Of a stretch of 64,000 nt of DNA, positions 26,284-34,663 are shown piece after piece. The DNA is taken from the NCBI GenBank assembly GCA_945897565.1, contig CAMDFN010000009.1:1-64000 (forward strand). The letters run 5' to 3'. Under the pieces are notes generated by a model that was given only the letters and a program-made list of their open reading frames with translations, searched no databases and was not told the DNA's origin. This DNA is from Chryseobacterium gleum (GTDB taxonomy: Bacteria; Bacteroidota; Bacteroidia; Flavobacteriales_D; Crocinitomicaceae). The number at the start of each line of letters is the position of its first letter. Position 1 is the first letter of the stretch. A program made the position numbers and the translations under genes.

Positions 26284-27987
26284 TCAAAGCAAGCGAATAA
26301 ATAACAAATCGTTCTCTTTGCTTACCGCCAACAATTGATTTTTGGTCAATGTTTTAATGGAGTTGTCCCAAAGTTTGTTGCTGATGTCAAAATGCGTTCG
26401 GAGCTCGCTCAACAAAAGTTGTTTTTCTTGCTGCATTTTTTCAAAGATTGCCGCTTCGGTTTCGTTCAGCGCAACTTTCGGGGCCTGTACTTCAGGTCGC
26501 ATCTGCGGGAAGAAAAGCACTTCTTGAATAGAAGCATTGTTGGTGAGGTACATGATGAGGCGGTCCATGCCGATGCCTAAACCGCTTGTTGGCGGCATAC
26601 CATATTCGAGTGCACGCAAGAAATCTTGGTCAATGAACATCGCTTCGTCGTCGCCGCGTTCTTGCAGCTTGAGTTGTTCTTCAAAACGCTCGCGTTGGTC
26701 AATTGGGTCATTGAGCTCAGAATAAGCATTGGCTACTTCTTTACCGCAAACCATGAGTTCAAAACGTTCTGTTAAGCTTGGGTCGTCGCGGTGTACTTTA
26801 CAAAGTGGCGACATCTCTTTAGGGTAGTCTGTAATGAAGGTGGGTTGAATATAATTGCCTTCACATTTTTCGCCGAACATTTCGTCGATCAGTTTGCCTT
26901 TGCCCATGGTTTCGTTCACTTCGATACCCATGCCCCTTGCGGCACTGCGCAATTCGTCTTCGGTTTTGTCAGCGATATCAAAGCCTGTGAAATCTATGAT
27001 GGCTTGGCGCATAGTAAGGCGTTTGTAAGGCGCTTTAAAGTCGATGGTATGTTCGCTGAATTGGGCAATTGTGGATCCGTTTACCGCAATAGCACAATGC
27101 TCTAAAAGTTGTTCAGTGAAGTCCATCATCCAGTTGTAGTCTTTGTAGGCTACGTAGATTTCCATAGCGGTAAACTCTGGGTTGTGGGTGCGGTCCATGC
27201 CTTCGTTGCGAAAGTTTTTGGAAAACTCATACACGCCGTCGAAGCCGCCTACGATGAGTCTTTTTAAATAGAGCTCATTGGCAATGCGCATGTAAAGTGG
27301 AATGTCGAGCGCGTTATGATGCGTAGTAAATGGTCTTGCCGATGCACCGCCGGGAATGGCTTGCAAAACAGGCGTTTCTACCTCCATGTAGCCTGCGCGG
27401 TTAAAGAAGTCGCGCATGGCATTGAACAATTTAGTTCTCTTGATAAAAACTTCTTTGACTTGGCGGTTCACGACGAGGTCTACATAGCGTTGGCGGTAGC
27501 GCAACTCCGGATCTGTAAAGGCATCGTGTATCACTCCGGCCGCATCTGTTTTGGGCAGTGGTAAAGGCCGCAAAGACTTACTGAGCAACTGAAATTCATT
27601 GACGTGCACAGAGATTTCGCCAACTTGGGTTTTGAACAGGTACCCTTTGATGCCAATGAAGTCTCCGAGATCGAGGAGTTTTTTGAAAACTTCGTTGTAG
27701 AGTGTTTTGTCTTCACCAGGGCAGAGTTCGTCTCGGTTGAAATACACTTGTATGCGGCCCGAAGCATCTTGAATTTCAGCAAAGGAAGCCTTGCCCATAA
27801 TGCGCTGTGAAAGCATGCGCCCAGCCAAACAAACCTGTTTTCCGTCTTCAAAATTTTGTTTGATATCCGCTGCAAATGCATCTACCGCGTAGAGTGCTGC
27901 TGGATAAGGATCAATGCCGAGGTCGCGCAATTTTTGCAGCGATTCACGACGTAAAATTTCTTGTTCGGAAAGTTCTGGATGACTCAT
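26284..27987 (-). CDS. lysS: Lysine--tRNA ligase, class II
   Basis: 567 residues. Class II core with OB-fold anticodon-binding domain at about 55-150 ('VCLAGRMLSQRIMGKASFAEIQD') and catalytic motifs: motif 2 'NFRNEGMDRTHNPEFTAMEIY', motif 3 'GLGIGMDRLIMYLT'. The ~70 residues after 'FFPQMRPE' are an extension absent from E. coli LysS and common in Bacteroidetes. Charges tRNA-Lys. Preceded by a TATCTTTG motif at 28014-28007. Confidence 0.97.
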   Translation of the reverse strand: MSHPELSEQEILRRESLQKLRDLGIDPYPAALYAVDAFAADIKQNFEDGKQVCLAGRMLSQRIMGKASFAEIQDASGRIQVYFNRDELCPGEDKTLYNEVFKKLLDLGDFIGIKGYLFKTQVGEISVHVNEFQLLSKSLRPLPLPKTDAAGVIHDAFTDPELRYRQRYVDLVVNRQVKEVFIKRTKLFNAMRDFFNRAGYMEVETPVLQAIPGGASARPFTTHHNALDIPLYMRIANELYLKRLIVGGFDGVYEFSKNFRNEGMDRTHNPEFTAMEIYVAYKDYNWMMDFTEQLLEHCAIAVNGSTIAQFSEHTIDFKAPYKRLTMRQAIIDFTGFDIADKTEDELRSAARGMGIEVNETMGKGKLIDEMFGEKCEGNYIQPTFITDYPKEMSPLCKVHRDDPSLTERFELMVCGKEVANAYSELNDPIDQRERFEEQLKLQERGDDEAMFIDQDFLRALEYGMPPTSGLGIGMDRLIMYLTNNASIQEVLFFPQMRPEVQAPKVALNETEAAIFEKMQQEKQLLLSELRTHFDISNKLWDNSIKTLTKNQLLAVSKENDLLFIRLL

Positions 27988-28006
27988 GAGTATACAATTG
28001 AGAACA

Positions 28007-28014
28007 CAAAGATA
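28007..28014 (-). promoter_or_regulatory. -7 promoter motif for lysS
   Basis: On the minus strand TATCTTTG, exact TAnnTTTG match, 19 bases before the lysS ATG. Confidence 0.45.
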
Positions 28015-28075
28015 GCGCTAAAAAAAATTCTATACTTTGTTTGCAACGTATAGGCAGTTTTTTCGTTAGAGGATT

Positions 28076-30697
28076 ATGAAGTTTTGGTGGCGGTTTGCAA
28101 AGCGTGCGTTTTTGATTTTATTGGTCTTCATGACCACCATTTCTTTGGCACTCTATGTTTTTGAAGACCGCATCATCAAAAGAGTTGTTGAACAAGTCAA
28201 TACCTATCTCAAAGAACCTGTTCAGGTTTCCCAAATCAACCTGCATTTTTGGCGTACTTTCCCCCATCTGAGCGTCTCTTTTGACCAAGTACTCATTGCC
28301 GACCCGCTCTCTGCTAAAGACACCCTTCTACAGGCCGAACAAATCAGTTTGCGCTTCAATCCTTTTGATTTATGGAAAGGAAATTATCAGATCGAGCAGA
28401 TTTCAGGTTTCAACGGACAGCTCAATTTAAAAAACGATCAAAAAGGCCTAGCTAACTACGCTATTTTTAAGCCAACTTCCTCGCACAACACTTCTTTCAA
28501 TTTAGAATTAGAATCCATCTTGCTCGAGCAATTCAAAGTTTCCTATCGCGATCAAAAAAGTGCGCAATATTACACCACCATTATTCACAGCGCCTCCTTG
28601 TCCGGTAAATTCTCCGAGCAAACGACACAACTTATTGCAACCGGAGATGTATGGCTCAAGCAAATTAAAAAGGGTCAGGTTGTACTGCTCAAAAACCAAC
28701 CACTCGTTTTTGACCTTGCTCTTCTAGTAGACCAAAAACAAAATTTGATCAAATTACCTCAGGCGCAGATCAAAATAGCCAACCTGCCATTTTTAATTGA
28801 CGCAGAGTTCGGCCCCATCAAAAGCAGCTTAGATATTCGCAGCCAAAACTTAGCGCTTTTGGAGCTTGTCCAGACCCTACAACCCGAATCTTTAGCCGCA
28901 CTCAAGCGCATCAAAGCCAAAGGCAAGGTAGATTTTCAATTGCATTATCAATCTTTTGCAGCTCAAAAAGCGCCAGATGTAAAGGCTTATTTCAGCATCA
29001 AAGATGGCCAACTTACCGAGCCACAATTTGGAGCGCAAATTCAAGATTTACAATGTTTAGGAACCTACTCTAATTTACCCATAGACGAGCTTAAAATTGA
29101 AAAATTTGAGTTCAAGAGCAAAGGAGCGCGGTTTGCTGGCCAACTTCAATTGACGGATTTTTTATTTCCTAAATTGGCGGTGAGGGCCAATGGCAATATT
29201 CCTTTGGCATTGGTTCAGGCGCTGCACCCAATTTCGAGTGTGGAACAAGTCCAAGGCATTGCAAATGTGCGGGTTCAGGCTCAATTAGCTCAGGATGAAC
29301 AACGAAACTGGAACACGCAAACATTGAAAGGTCGGGTTGGTATCCAAGCACACCACCTACAACTCACCGACTTCAAAAAGCGTTTTCAAGGCTTAAATGC
29401 CGACATCGCTTTTGACGAGCAAGACCTCCGCATCGACCAATTAAAAGCCGCCATTGGCACCACTGATCTCGATGTAAAATTGCACATACCAGGTTATTCT
29501 GCGCAGTTCAATTCGTCTAAACCACTACAAATAAGTGGCAATTTAAATTCCAAAAGGCTTCATTTTTCAGATTTTGACACCAAAACCACCAGTCAAAAAC
29601 GCACTTGGATTTTACCCCAAAACATGTTGCTTTCTTTGCCGTGTCAAATCGATCAATTCTCCTATGAGGGTAAAGATTTCAGTGAATTGAGCGGCTCACT
29701 TTCATTGGTGCCCAATCAAATCAACATCAGTAAATTGCGCTTTAAACATGCGCAGGGCTATTGGGATGGACAACTCAAATTAAAAGAGCCTGCGCCTTCT
29801 ACATTTGATATTGAAACCAAGGGCACTGCTAAAAAAGTAGAACTAGGTTATTTATTTAAGGAGTGGCATAATTTTGACCAAGCGATACTGACCGATGAAC
29901 AACTGTCTGGAAAAGGGAACTTTGAATTTGATGTCCAGACTAATTACGACCTGCTCAAGGGGCTAGACGAATCGAGTTTACAGGCGCGAATTCATTGCCT
30001 CATCGATAACGGCAGGCTTTTACGCGCTCCTATATTGCAGGATTTGGCCAATAGCCTCACATTGGGTAAAGGCCGTGCAATTCTAGGCGCCAAAAACCAA
30101 GCTGCGCTGCAGCAAAAACTCAAAGACGTGCGCTTTGATCGGCTAGAAAATACATTTGTTATCGCCAAACGTCAGCTCAGTTTTGAAAAAATGCACATTG
30201 TGTCGTCGGCACTCGACCTAGATTTGGTGGGCAGTCATAGTTTTGAGCATCAAATAGATTATGCTATTGGCTTGCGCTTGCGCGACTTGTTGGTGCAAGA
30301 ATCGCAAACCGAGTTTGGAGAAATCTTGGATGATGGCACAGGGGTGCGTTTGTTTGTGCGCATCAGTGGCTCGCTCGATGACCCCAAAGTAGGTTGGGAC
30401 AAAAAAGGAAAAAAAGAAGCCGCGCAACAACAATTTGAACGCAGTCAGCAAGAATCAAAACAGATGCTCAAAACAACGTTTGGCCTTTATCAAAATGATC
30501 CGAGTGTGGGAACCTACCAAGAAAAAACAAGCCCGCATGAAACCATACAAGTCAAATTCAAAACAAAAGGCGAAGCGGCAAAAACACAAGCTATTCCCCA
30601 GGCAACAGCCCCTAAAAATGGAAAACTACAGCAGAAGTTAGAGAAGTGGAAACAAGAGCAAGAGCAAACTAGTGTTGCTGTCAAGATCAAAGGATAG
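28076..30697 (+). CDS. AsmA-like outer-membrane biogenesis protein
   Basis: 873 residues with one N-terminal membrane helix (about 12-30, 'AFLILLVFMTTISLALYVF'), then a long beta-rich periplasmic region. The start 'VNTYLKEPVQVSQINLHFWRTFPHLSVSF' is typical of AsmA-family N-domains, and 'GRLLRAPILQDLANSLTLG' plus 'GSHSFEHQIDYAIGLRLRDLL' match the AsmA C-terminal region. The last ~90 residues are charged, low-complexity and probably disordered. The family is implicated in lipid transport between membranes. Monocistronic; it ends two bases before the convergent adenylyltransferase gene. Confidence 0.85.
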   Translation: MKFWWRFAKRAFLILLVFMTTISLALYVFEDRIIKRVVEQVNTYLKEPVQVSQINLHFWRTFPHLSVSFDQVLIADPLSAKDTLLQAEQISLRFNPFDLWKGNYQIEQISGFNGQLNLKNDQKGLANYAIFKPTSSHNTSFNLELESILLEQFKVSYRDQKSAQYYTTIIHSASLSGKFSEQTTQLIATGDVWLKQIKKGQVVLLKNQPLVFDLALLVDQKQNLIKLPQAQIKIANLPFLIDAEFGPIKSSLDIRSQNLALLELVQTLQPESLAALKRIKAKGKVDFQLHYQSFAAQKAPDVKAYFSIKDGQLTEPQFGAQIQDLQCLGTYSNLPIDELKIEKFEFKSKGARFAGQLQLTDFLFPKLAVRANGNIPLALVQALHPISSVEQVQGIANVRVQAQLAQDEQRNWNTQTLKGRVGIQAHHLQLTDFKKRFQGLNADIAFDEQDLRIDQLKAAIGTTDLDVKLHIPGYSAQFNSSKPLQISGNLNSKRLHFSDFDTKTTSQKRTWILPQNMLLSLPCQIDQFSYEGKDFSELSGSLSLVPNQINISKLRFKHAQGYWDGQLKLKEPAPSTFDIETKGTAKKVELGYLFKEWHNFDQAILTDEQLSGKGNFEFDVQTNYDLLKGLDESSLQARIHCLIDNGRLLRAPILQDLANSLTLGKGRAILGAKNQAALQQKLKDVRFDRLENTFVIAKRQLSFEKMHIVSSALDLDLVGSHSFEHQIDYAIGLRLRDLLVQESQTEFGEILDDGTGVRLFVRISGSLDDPKVGWDKKGKKEAAQQQFERSQQESKQMLKTTFGLYQNDPSVGTYQEKTSPHETIQVKFKTKGEAAKTQAIPQATAPKNGKLQQKLEKWKQEQEQTSVAVKIKG

Positions 30698-30699
30698 GC

Positions 30700-31215
30700 T
30701 CAGCTGCCTTTGGCTAGAATGCCGGTTGTTGAGTAGCCTTCCACAAACGGGATGGTTTGAACACTGCCACCATAAGATTTGACAAAATCTGAACCAACAA
30801 TATAGTCTTTAGCTGCAGGGTTGGTTTGTTCGGCGCTGTAGTCTGCACCCTTTAAAAGAACGTCTGGTTGGAGTGCTTCAATGAGTTCAAGTGGTGTTTG
30901 CTGCTCAAAAAGCACAACTGCATCTATGCAGCTTAATGCAGCCAAAACCATTGCTCTGGCGTTTTGTGCGTTGATGGGTCTGTTGGGCGCTTTTTCGAGT
31001 AAGCGAACAGACGCGTCGGTGTTTATGCCAACAATAAGTCGCTTGGCCGTATCTGCTGCTTGGGCTAGGTAACTCACATGACCAAGATGTAAAATATCAA
31101 AACACCCGTTGGTAAAGGCAACTTTTTGGCCTTGCAGTTCCCAAATACCTCTTTGCTTGAGGGCGTCTTCCCAGGTCAGGATTTTGTGTTGAATGTTGGT
31201 CAGGCGTTTGCTCAT
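30700..31215 (-). CDS. rfaE2: D-glycero-beta-D-manno-heptose 1-phosphate adenylyltransferase
   Basis: 171 residues, a stand-alone nucleotidyltransferase equivalent to the C-terminal half of E. coli HldE. It has 'VAFTNGCFDILHLGHVSYL' (HxGH motif), 'VGINTDASVRLL' and 'PDVLLKGADYSAE', and ends '...FVEGYSTTGIL'. Makes ADP-heptose for lipopolysaccharide core. No kinase domain is in this window. It follows panD closely on the same strand (8-base gap), so it may share the panC-panD transcript. Confidence 0.93.
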   Translation of the reverse strand: MSKRLTNIQHKILTWEDALKQRGIWELQGQKVAFTNGCFDILHLGHVSYLAQAADTAKRLIVGINTDASVRLLEKAPNRPINAQNARAMVLAALSCIDAVVLFEQQTPLELIEALQPDVLLKGADYSAEQTNPAAKDYIVGSDFVKSYGGSVQTIPFVEGYSTTGILAKGS

Positions 31216-31223
31216 GTAAATTT

Positions 31224-31574
31224 TTACGAGAGCAAGTTAGTTTGTTCGTTCGGAAAAACCAAAGAAGGCTTAAATGTTTTGGCTTCTTCGAAGTCGAGCA
31301 TGGCGTAACCTATAATAATGATGATGTCATTGATGGCTACCTTGCGCGCAGCAGGGCCATTCAGACAGATCATGCCGGTTTGGCGCTCTCCTTTGATGAC
31401 GTAAGTCTCGAAACGCTCACCGTTGTTGATATTGACAATCTGAACGCGCTCACCTTCGATGAGGTTTGCGGCATCCATGAGGTCTTCATCTATGGTGATG
31501 CTCCCGATGTAGTTGAGGTCGGCTTGGGTAACGCGTACCCGATGAATTTTAGATTTGAGGATGTTGATGTACAT
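31224..31574 (-). CDS. panD: Aspartate 1-decarboxylase
   Basis: 116 residues. Makes beta-alanine from aspartate for pantothenate. The proenzyme self-cleaves between Gly24 and Ser25 ('[10 protein letters not shown]') to form the pyruvoyl cofactor; '[25 protein letters not shown]' is the conserved active-site stretch. It lies 34 bases after panC on the same strand, so both pantothenate branch genes are together. A TAATTTTG motif at 31606-31599 could give an internal promoter. Confidence 0.96.
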   Translation of the reverse strand: MYINILKSKIHRVRVTQADLNYIGSITIDEDLMDAANLIEGERVQIVNINNGERFETYVIKGERQTGMICLNGPAARKVAINDIIIIIGYAMLDFEEAKTFKPSLVFPNEQTNLLS

Positions 31575-31608
31575 AACTTATAACGCTTTGTAGCGCGGCA
31601 AAATTACA

Positions 31609-32454
31609 TCAAAGAACCGATTCACACAACATATTATCGATGAGGCGTACCTCACCGCAAAAAGCAGCCACACAACAAAGTTGTAATTGTTGCCATTCCA
31701 AGCATTTTTCTAGGGTAATAGGATCTACAATCTCGAGGTATTCTATTGCCAAACCCGCTTGTTCGATGAGCAATGTTGCTTCTTGTTTCACCTTTTCAAT
31801 ATCATTTTTACCGATGTTGTTCTTGACAAATGTGAGCGCTCTTGAAATGGATACGGCGTTTTGTCGTTGTGCGGCAGTCAATCTTAAGTTCCTGCTGCTC
31901 ATCGCTAAACCGTCGTTTTGGCGCACGGTTTGGCAACCAATGATGTCTATTCCAAAACCGTAATAGGTATTGAGCAAACGAATAATAGCCAATTGCTGAA
32001 AGTCTTTTTGACCAAAGTACGCCTTGTGTGGTTGAACAAGCGCAAATAAATGATGCACTATATGCACCACGCCTTCAAAATGCCCAGGTCGGTGCGCCCC
32101 CTCTAAAAGTTGCCCAATAGTACCGAGCGGCATCGGGGAAAAAGATAAATCAGCAGGATACATTTCGCTATCATCTGGCGCAAAAATCACCAAATTAGAC
32201 AAATGGTTGAGCAGGGCAATATCAGCGTTAAGTGTTCTTGGATAGGCTTGTAAATCAGCATTTTGATTGAATTGCTTTGGATTTACAAAAATCGAAACAA
32301 CTACCGCATCATTTTCCTGGCAGGCTTGTTCTACTAAGGATAAATGACCTTGGTGTAAAGCCCCCATGGTCGGGACAAAACCAATTTGTTTTTGCTCCGC
32401 TCGCTGCTGCTCGCGCCAAATGAAAATTTCTTCTCGGGTAACAAAGGTCTGCAT
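31609..32454 (-). CDS. panC: Pantothenate synthetase
   Basis: 281 residues. Condenses pantoate and beta-alanine using ATP. Family motifs in order: 'GFVPTMGALHQGHLSLV' (HxGH-type ATP site), 'VSIFVNPKQFN', 'HRPGHFEGVVHIVHHLF', 'KAYFGQKDFQQLAIIR' and 'DGLAMSSRNLRL'. First gene of the panC-panD-rfaE2 run, divergent from the GT5-domain gene. TAGCTTTG at 32492-32485 is a candidate -7 element. Confidence 0.97.
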   Translation of the reverse strand: MQTFVTREEIFIWREQQRAEQKQIGFVPTMGALHQGHLSLVEQACQENDAVVVSIFVNPKQFNQNADLQAYPRTLNADIALLNHLSNLVIFAPDDSEMYPADLSFSPMPLGTIGQLLEGAHRPGHFEGVVHIVHHLFALVQPHKAYFGQKDFQQLAIIRLLNTYYGFGIDIIGCQTVRQNDGLAMSSRNLRLTAAQRQNAVSISRALTFVKNNIGKNDIEKVKQEATLLIEQAGLAIEYLEIVDPITLEKCLEWQQLQLCCVAAFCGEVRLIDNMLCESVL

Positions 32455-32523
32455 GGCTTCGTCTTTTATACAGTGTCAGGCGGACAAAGCTATTGCTTTT
32501 TAGGATAGTTCATGTTTATTTCG

Positions 32524-32531
32524 TAATTTTG
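32524..32531 (+). promoter_or_regulatory. -7 promoter motif for the GT5-DUF4270-glmS run
   Basis: TAATTTTG, exact TAnnTTTG match, 17 bases before the ATG at 32549 in the divergent panC intergenic region. Confidence 0.4.
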
Positions 32532-32548
32532 CTAGCATATTTATATAA

Positions 32549-33370
32549 ATGGAAAAGAAGAAAATACTATTTATTTCTCAAGAAATCTTTCCTTTTTTAC
32601 CCAAATCTGAAATTTCTGGAAGCGCACGTCGCATTTCTCAAGCAGTTCAAGATGCTGGTAAAGAAATCCGTGTTTTTACACCTCGTTTTGGCGCAATCAA
32701 CGAAAGACGCCACCAACTCCATGAAGTCATTCGCTTGTCGGGCCTCAACATCTCTATAGACGACCACGACCACCCGCTCATCATCAAAGTTGCTTCTATT
32801 TCAGCAGCCAGAATGCAGGTTTATTTCATAGACAACGACGACTACTTCAAACGCAAAACCTGCCTTCAAGAAGAAGACGGCAAATTCCACCCAGACAACG
32901 ACGAGCGCGCGATGTTCTTTTGTCGTGGCGTCTTAGAAACCGTCAAAAAACTCGGTTGGCAGCCAGACGTCATTCATTGTCATGGTTGGCTCACGGGCAT
33001 TATGGCTTTGTATATCAAATTTATATTTAACAAGGATCCGCATTTCAAAGAAACAAAAGTGGTTTATAGCCTCTACAACGAATCCTTTGACCAACCTTGG
33101 GACGCTCGTTTTGCCGAAAAACTAGCTTTTGATGGCTTCCCTCAAGACCTCACCGACGCACTCAAAGACACCAGCTGCGAGAACCTCACCAAAGTGATTT
33201 TATCGCATTGTGACGGCGTCAATATTGCCAGTGAAGTTTTAGCGCCTCATTTGCAAGCGCTCTATGACGAGTCAAATATTCTTAAATTACCTTACTTTAA
33301 CGAAGAGCACCAAGGCAAAGAATTGGCTGCCTTCTTTGACAAAGTAATCGACGCTAACGTCTTAGCCTAA
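32549..33370 (+). CDS. Glycogen/starch synthase N-terminal (GT5) domain protein
   Basis: 273 residues covering only the catalytic N-domain of GT5 glycogen synthases ('KILFISQEIFPFLPKSEISG', 'VIHCHGWLTGIMALYIKF', 'VVYSLYNESF'); the C-terminal nucleotide-sugar-binding domain of GlgA (about 480 residues) is absent. The GlgA K-x-G-G-L motif is also replaced by Lys-Ser-Glu-Ile-Ser. Such short forms next to panC and before a DUF4270 gene and glmS recur in Bacteroidetes. Whether it makes glycogen at all is doubtful. It runs into the DUF4270 gene (4-base gap), forming a three-gene operon with glmS. Confidence 0.8.
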   Translation: MEKKKILFISQEIFPFLPKSEISGSARRISQAVQDAGKEIRVFTPRFGAINERRHQLHEVIRLSGLNISIDDHDHPLIIKVASISAARMQVYFIDNDDYFKRKTCLQEEDGKFHPDNDERAMFFCRGVLETVKKLGWQPDVIHCHGWLTGIMALYIKFIFNKDPHFKETKVVYSLYNESFDQPWDARFAEKLAFDGFPQDLTDALKDTSCENLTKVILSHCDGVNIASEVLAPHLQALYDESNILKLPYFNEEHQGKELAAFFDKVIDANVLA

Positions 33371-33374
33371 GCTC

Positions 33375-34661
33375 ATGAAATCCGTAAGCGCACTTCTGCT
33401 TTTGCTGTTGGTTGCCACTGCATGCAACAAAAAAGACACCGGTTTAGGTAAAGAAATCATCGATCCAAATGCCTTACTCAACGGCATCACTACCGATACT
33501 TTTGAACTTTATACCTATTCTATTTTAGAAGATTCTACAGAAACAAAAAACGCATCTAATGTTTTGTTGGGTTCTTACATAGACCCAAAATTTGGAAAAG
33601 TAGAAGCAGCGGTTTACACCGAATTGCGTTTGCCGGGCCTAAACCCCAATTTTGGCACTGCTTCACAAATTGTAGTTGATTCCTTTGTTTTGGCACTCGA
33701 ATACGTAGGCTACTACGGTGAGCTCAGCCCGCAAACTTTTGAGGTGTATCAGCTCACTGACTCATTGCAAAATTCTTCAGAAGTCAAATACTACCAATTT
33801 TCTACCTTGTCTGCAGCCAGCACCAATTGGGTGGCCACAGGCCAAGGCACCATCACCCCTGACCCTATCAATGATGCCATAGTTGCCGGCGCTGAGGTAG
33901 ATCCTCAATTGCGCATTCATCTCGACACCAACCGCGCTTGGGATTTCATCAACGAGTCTACAAACAACCCAACTACATTCGCCACCAACGCCGCCTTCCA
34001 AGATTATTTCAAAGGCCTTAAAATTGCGGTAAACAATCCAAACCAAAGCAGCGGTAAGGGCGCTATTCTCTATTTGGACATCAATAACAACCCAGCTTCC
34101 AAAATGACCATCTACTTCAGACTAGATGGCGTCAAGAAAACCTACGATTTCACCATCAATTCCAATTGTACCGACTTCACGCACATTGACCACGAGCAAG
34201 CAAATACCCCTGTTGCTGCCTTGCTCGCCGATACCACACTGGGGCAAAAAGCATTTTATGCTCAAGCCAATAAAGTGCGCGCTATGGTCAAAATACCTGG
34301 CCTAGACCAACTCCCAGACAACATCGTTATTCACCGTGCCGACCTCAGTTTACCCGTTCAGTTTCAGACCGGATACCGCTACAAACCAGGCGCGCGCATT
34401 ACAGCAGCGAGCAAATTGTCTGCTACAGATATCTATTACACTTCGCTCGGCATTGCGGGTTTATATTCCGATACCAAAAAGCAATATGATTTAGATATTC
34501 GGGCCTACCTCCAATCTTTGGTCAACGGCAAACTTGAAAATACCGGTATTGTAGTTTCGCCACTATTTTTCAGAAATTCTGCGGAGCGCATTGTCTTTAA
34601 TGGCGTAGAAACCAATAACAAGAAAAAGCCCAAGCTCGTCGTTACCTATACAACTTATTAA
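33375..34661 (+). CDS. DUF4270 family lipoprotein
   Basis: 428 residues. Lipobox 'LLLVATAC' with lipidated Cys17, then 'DTGLGKEIIDPNALLNGITTDTFEL' and 'SYIDPKFGKVEAAVYTELRL', typical of DUF4270, a Bacteroidetes envelope family of unknown function predicted to be beta-rich. It sits in the GT5-DUF4270-glmS run with 2 bases to glmS, so it may serve cell-wall or surface glycan processes; that is only a context inference. Confidence 0.85.
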   Translation: MKSVSALLLLLLVATACNKKDTGLGKEIIDPNALLNGITTDTFELYTYSILEDSTETKNASNVLLGSYIDPKFGKVEAAVYTELRLPGLNPNFGTASQIVVDSFVLALEYVGYYGELSPQTFEVYQLTDSLQNSSEVKYYQFSTLSAASTNWVATGQGTITPDPINDAIVAGAEVDPQLRIHLDTNRAWDFINESTNNPTTFATNAAFQDYFKGLKIAVNNPNQSSGKGAILYLDINNNPASKMTIYFRLDGVKKTYDFTINSNCTDFTHIDHEQANTPVAALLADTTLGQKAFYAQANKVRAMVKIPGLDQLPDNIVIHRADLSLPVQFQTGYRYKPGARITAASKLSATDIYYTSLGIAGLYSDTKKQYDLDIRAYLQSLVNGKLENTGIVVSPLFFRNSAERIVFNGVETNNKKKPKLVVTYTTY

Positions 34662-34663
34662 TT

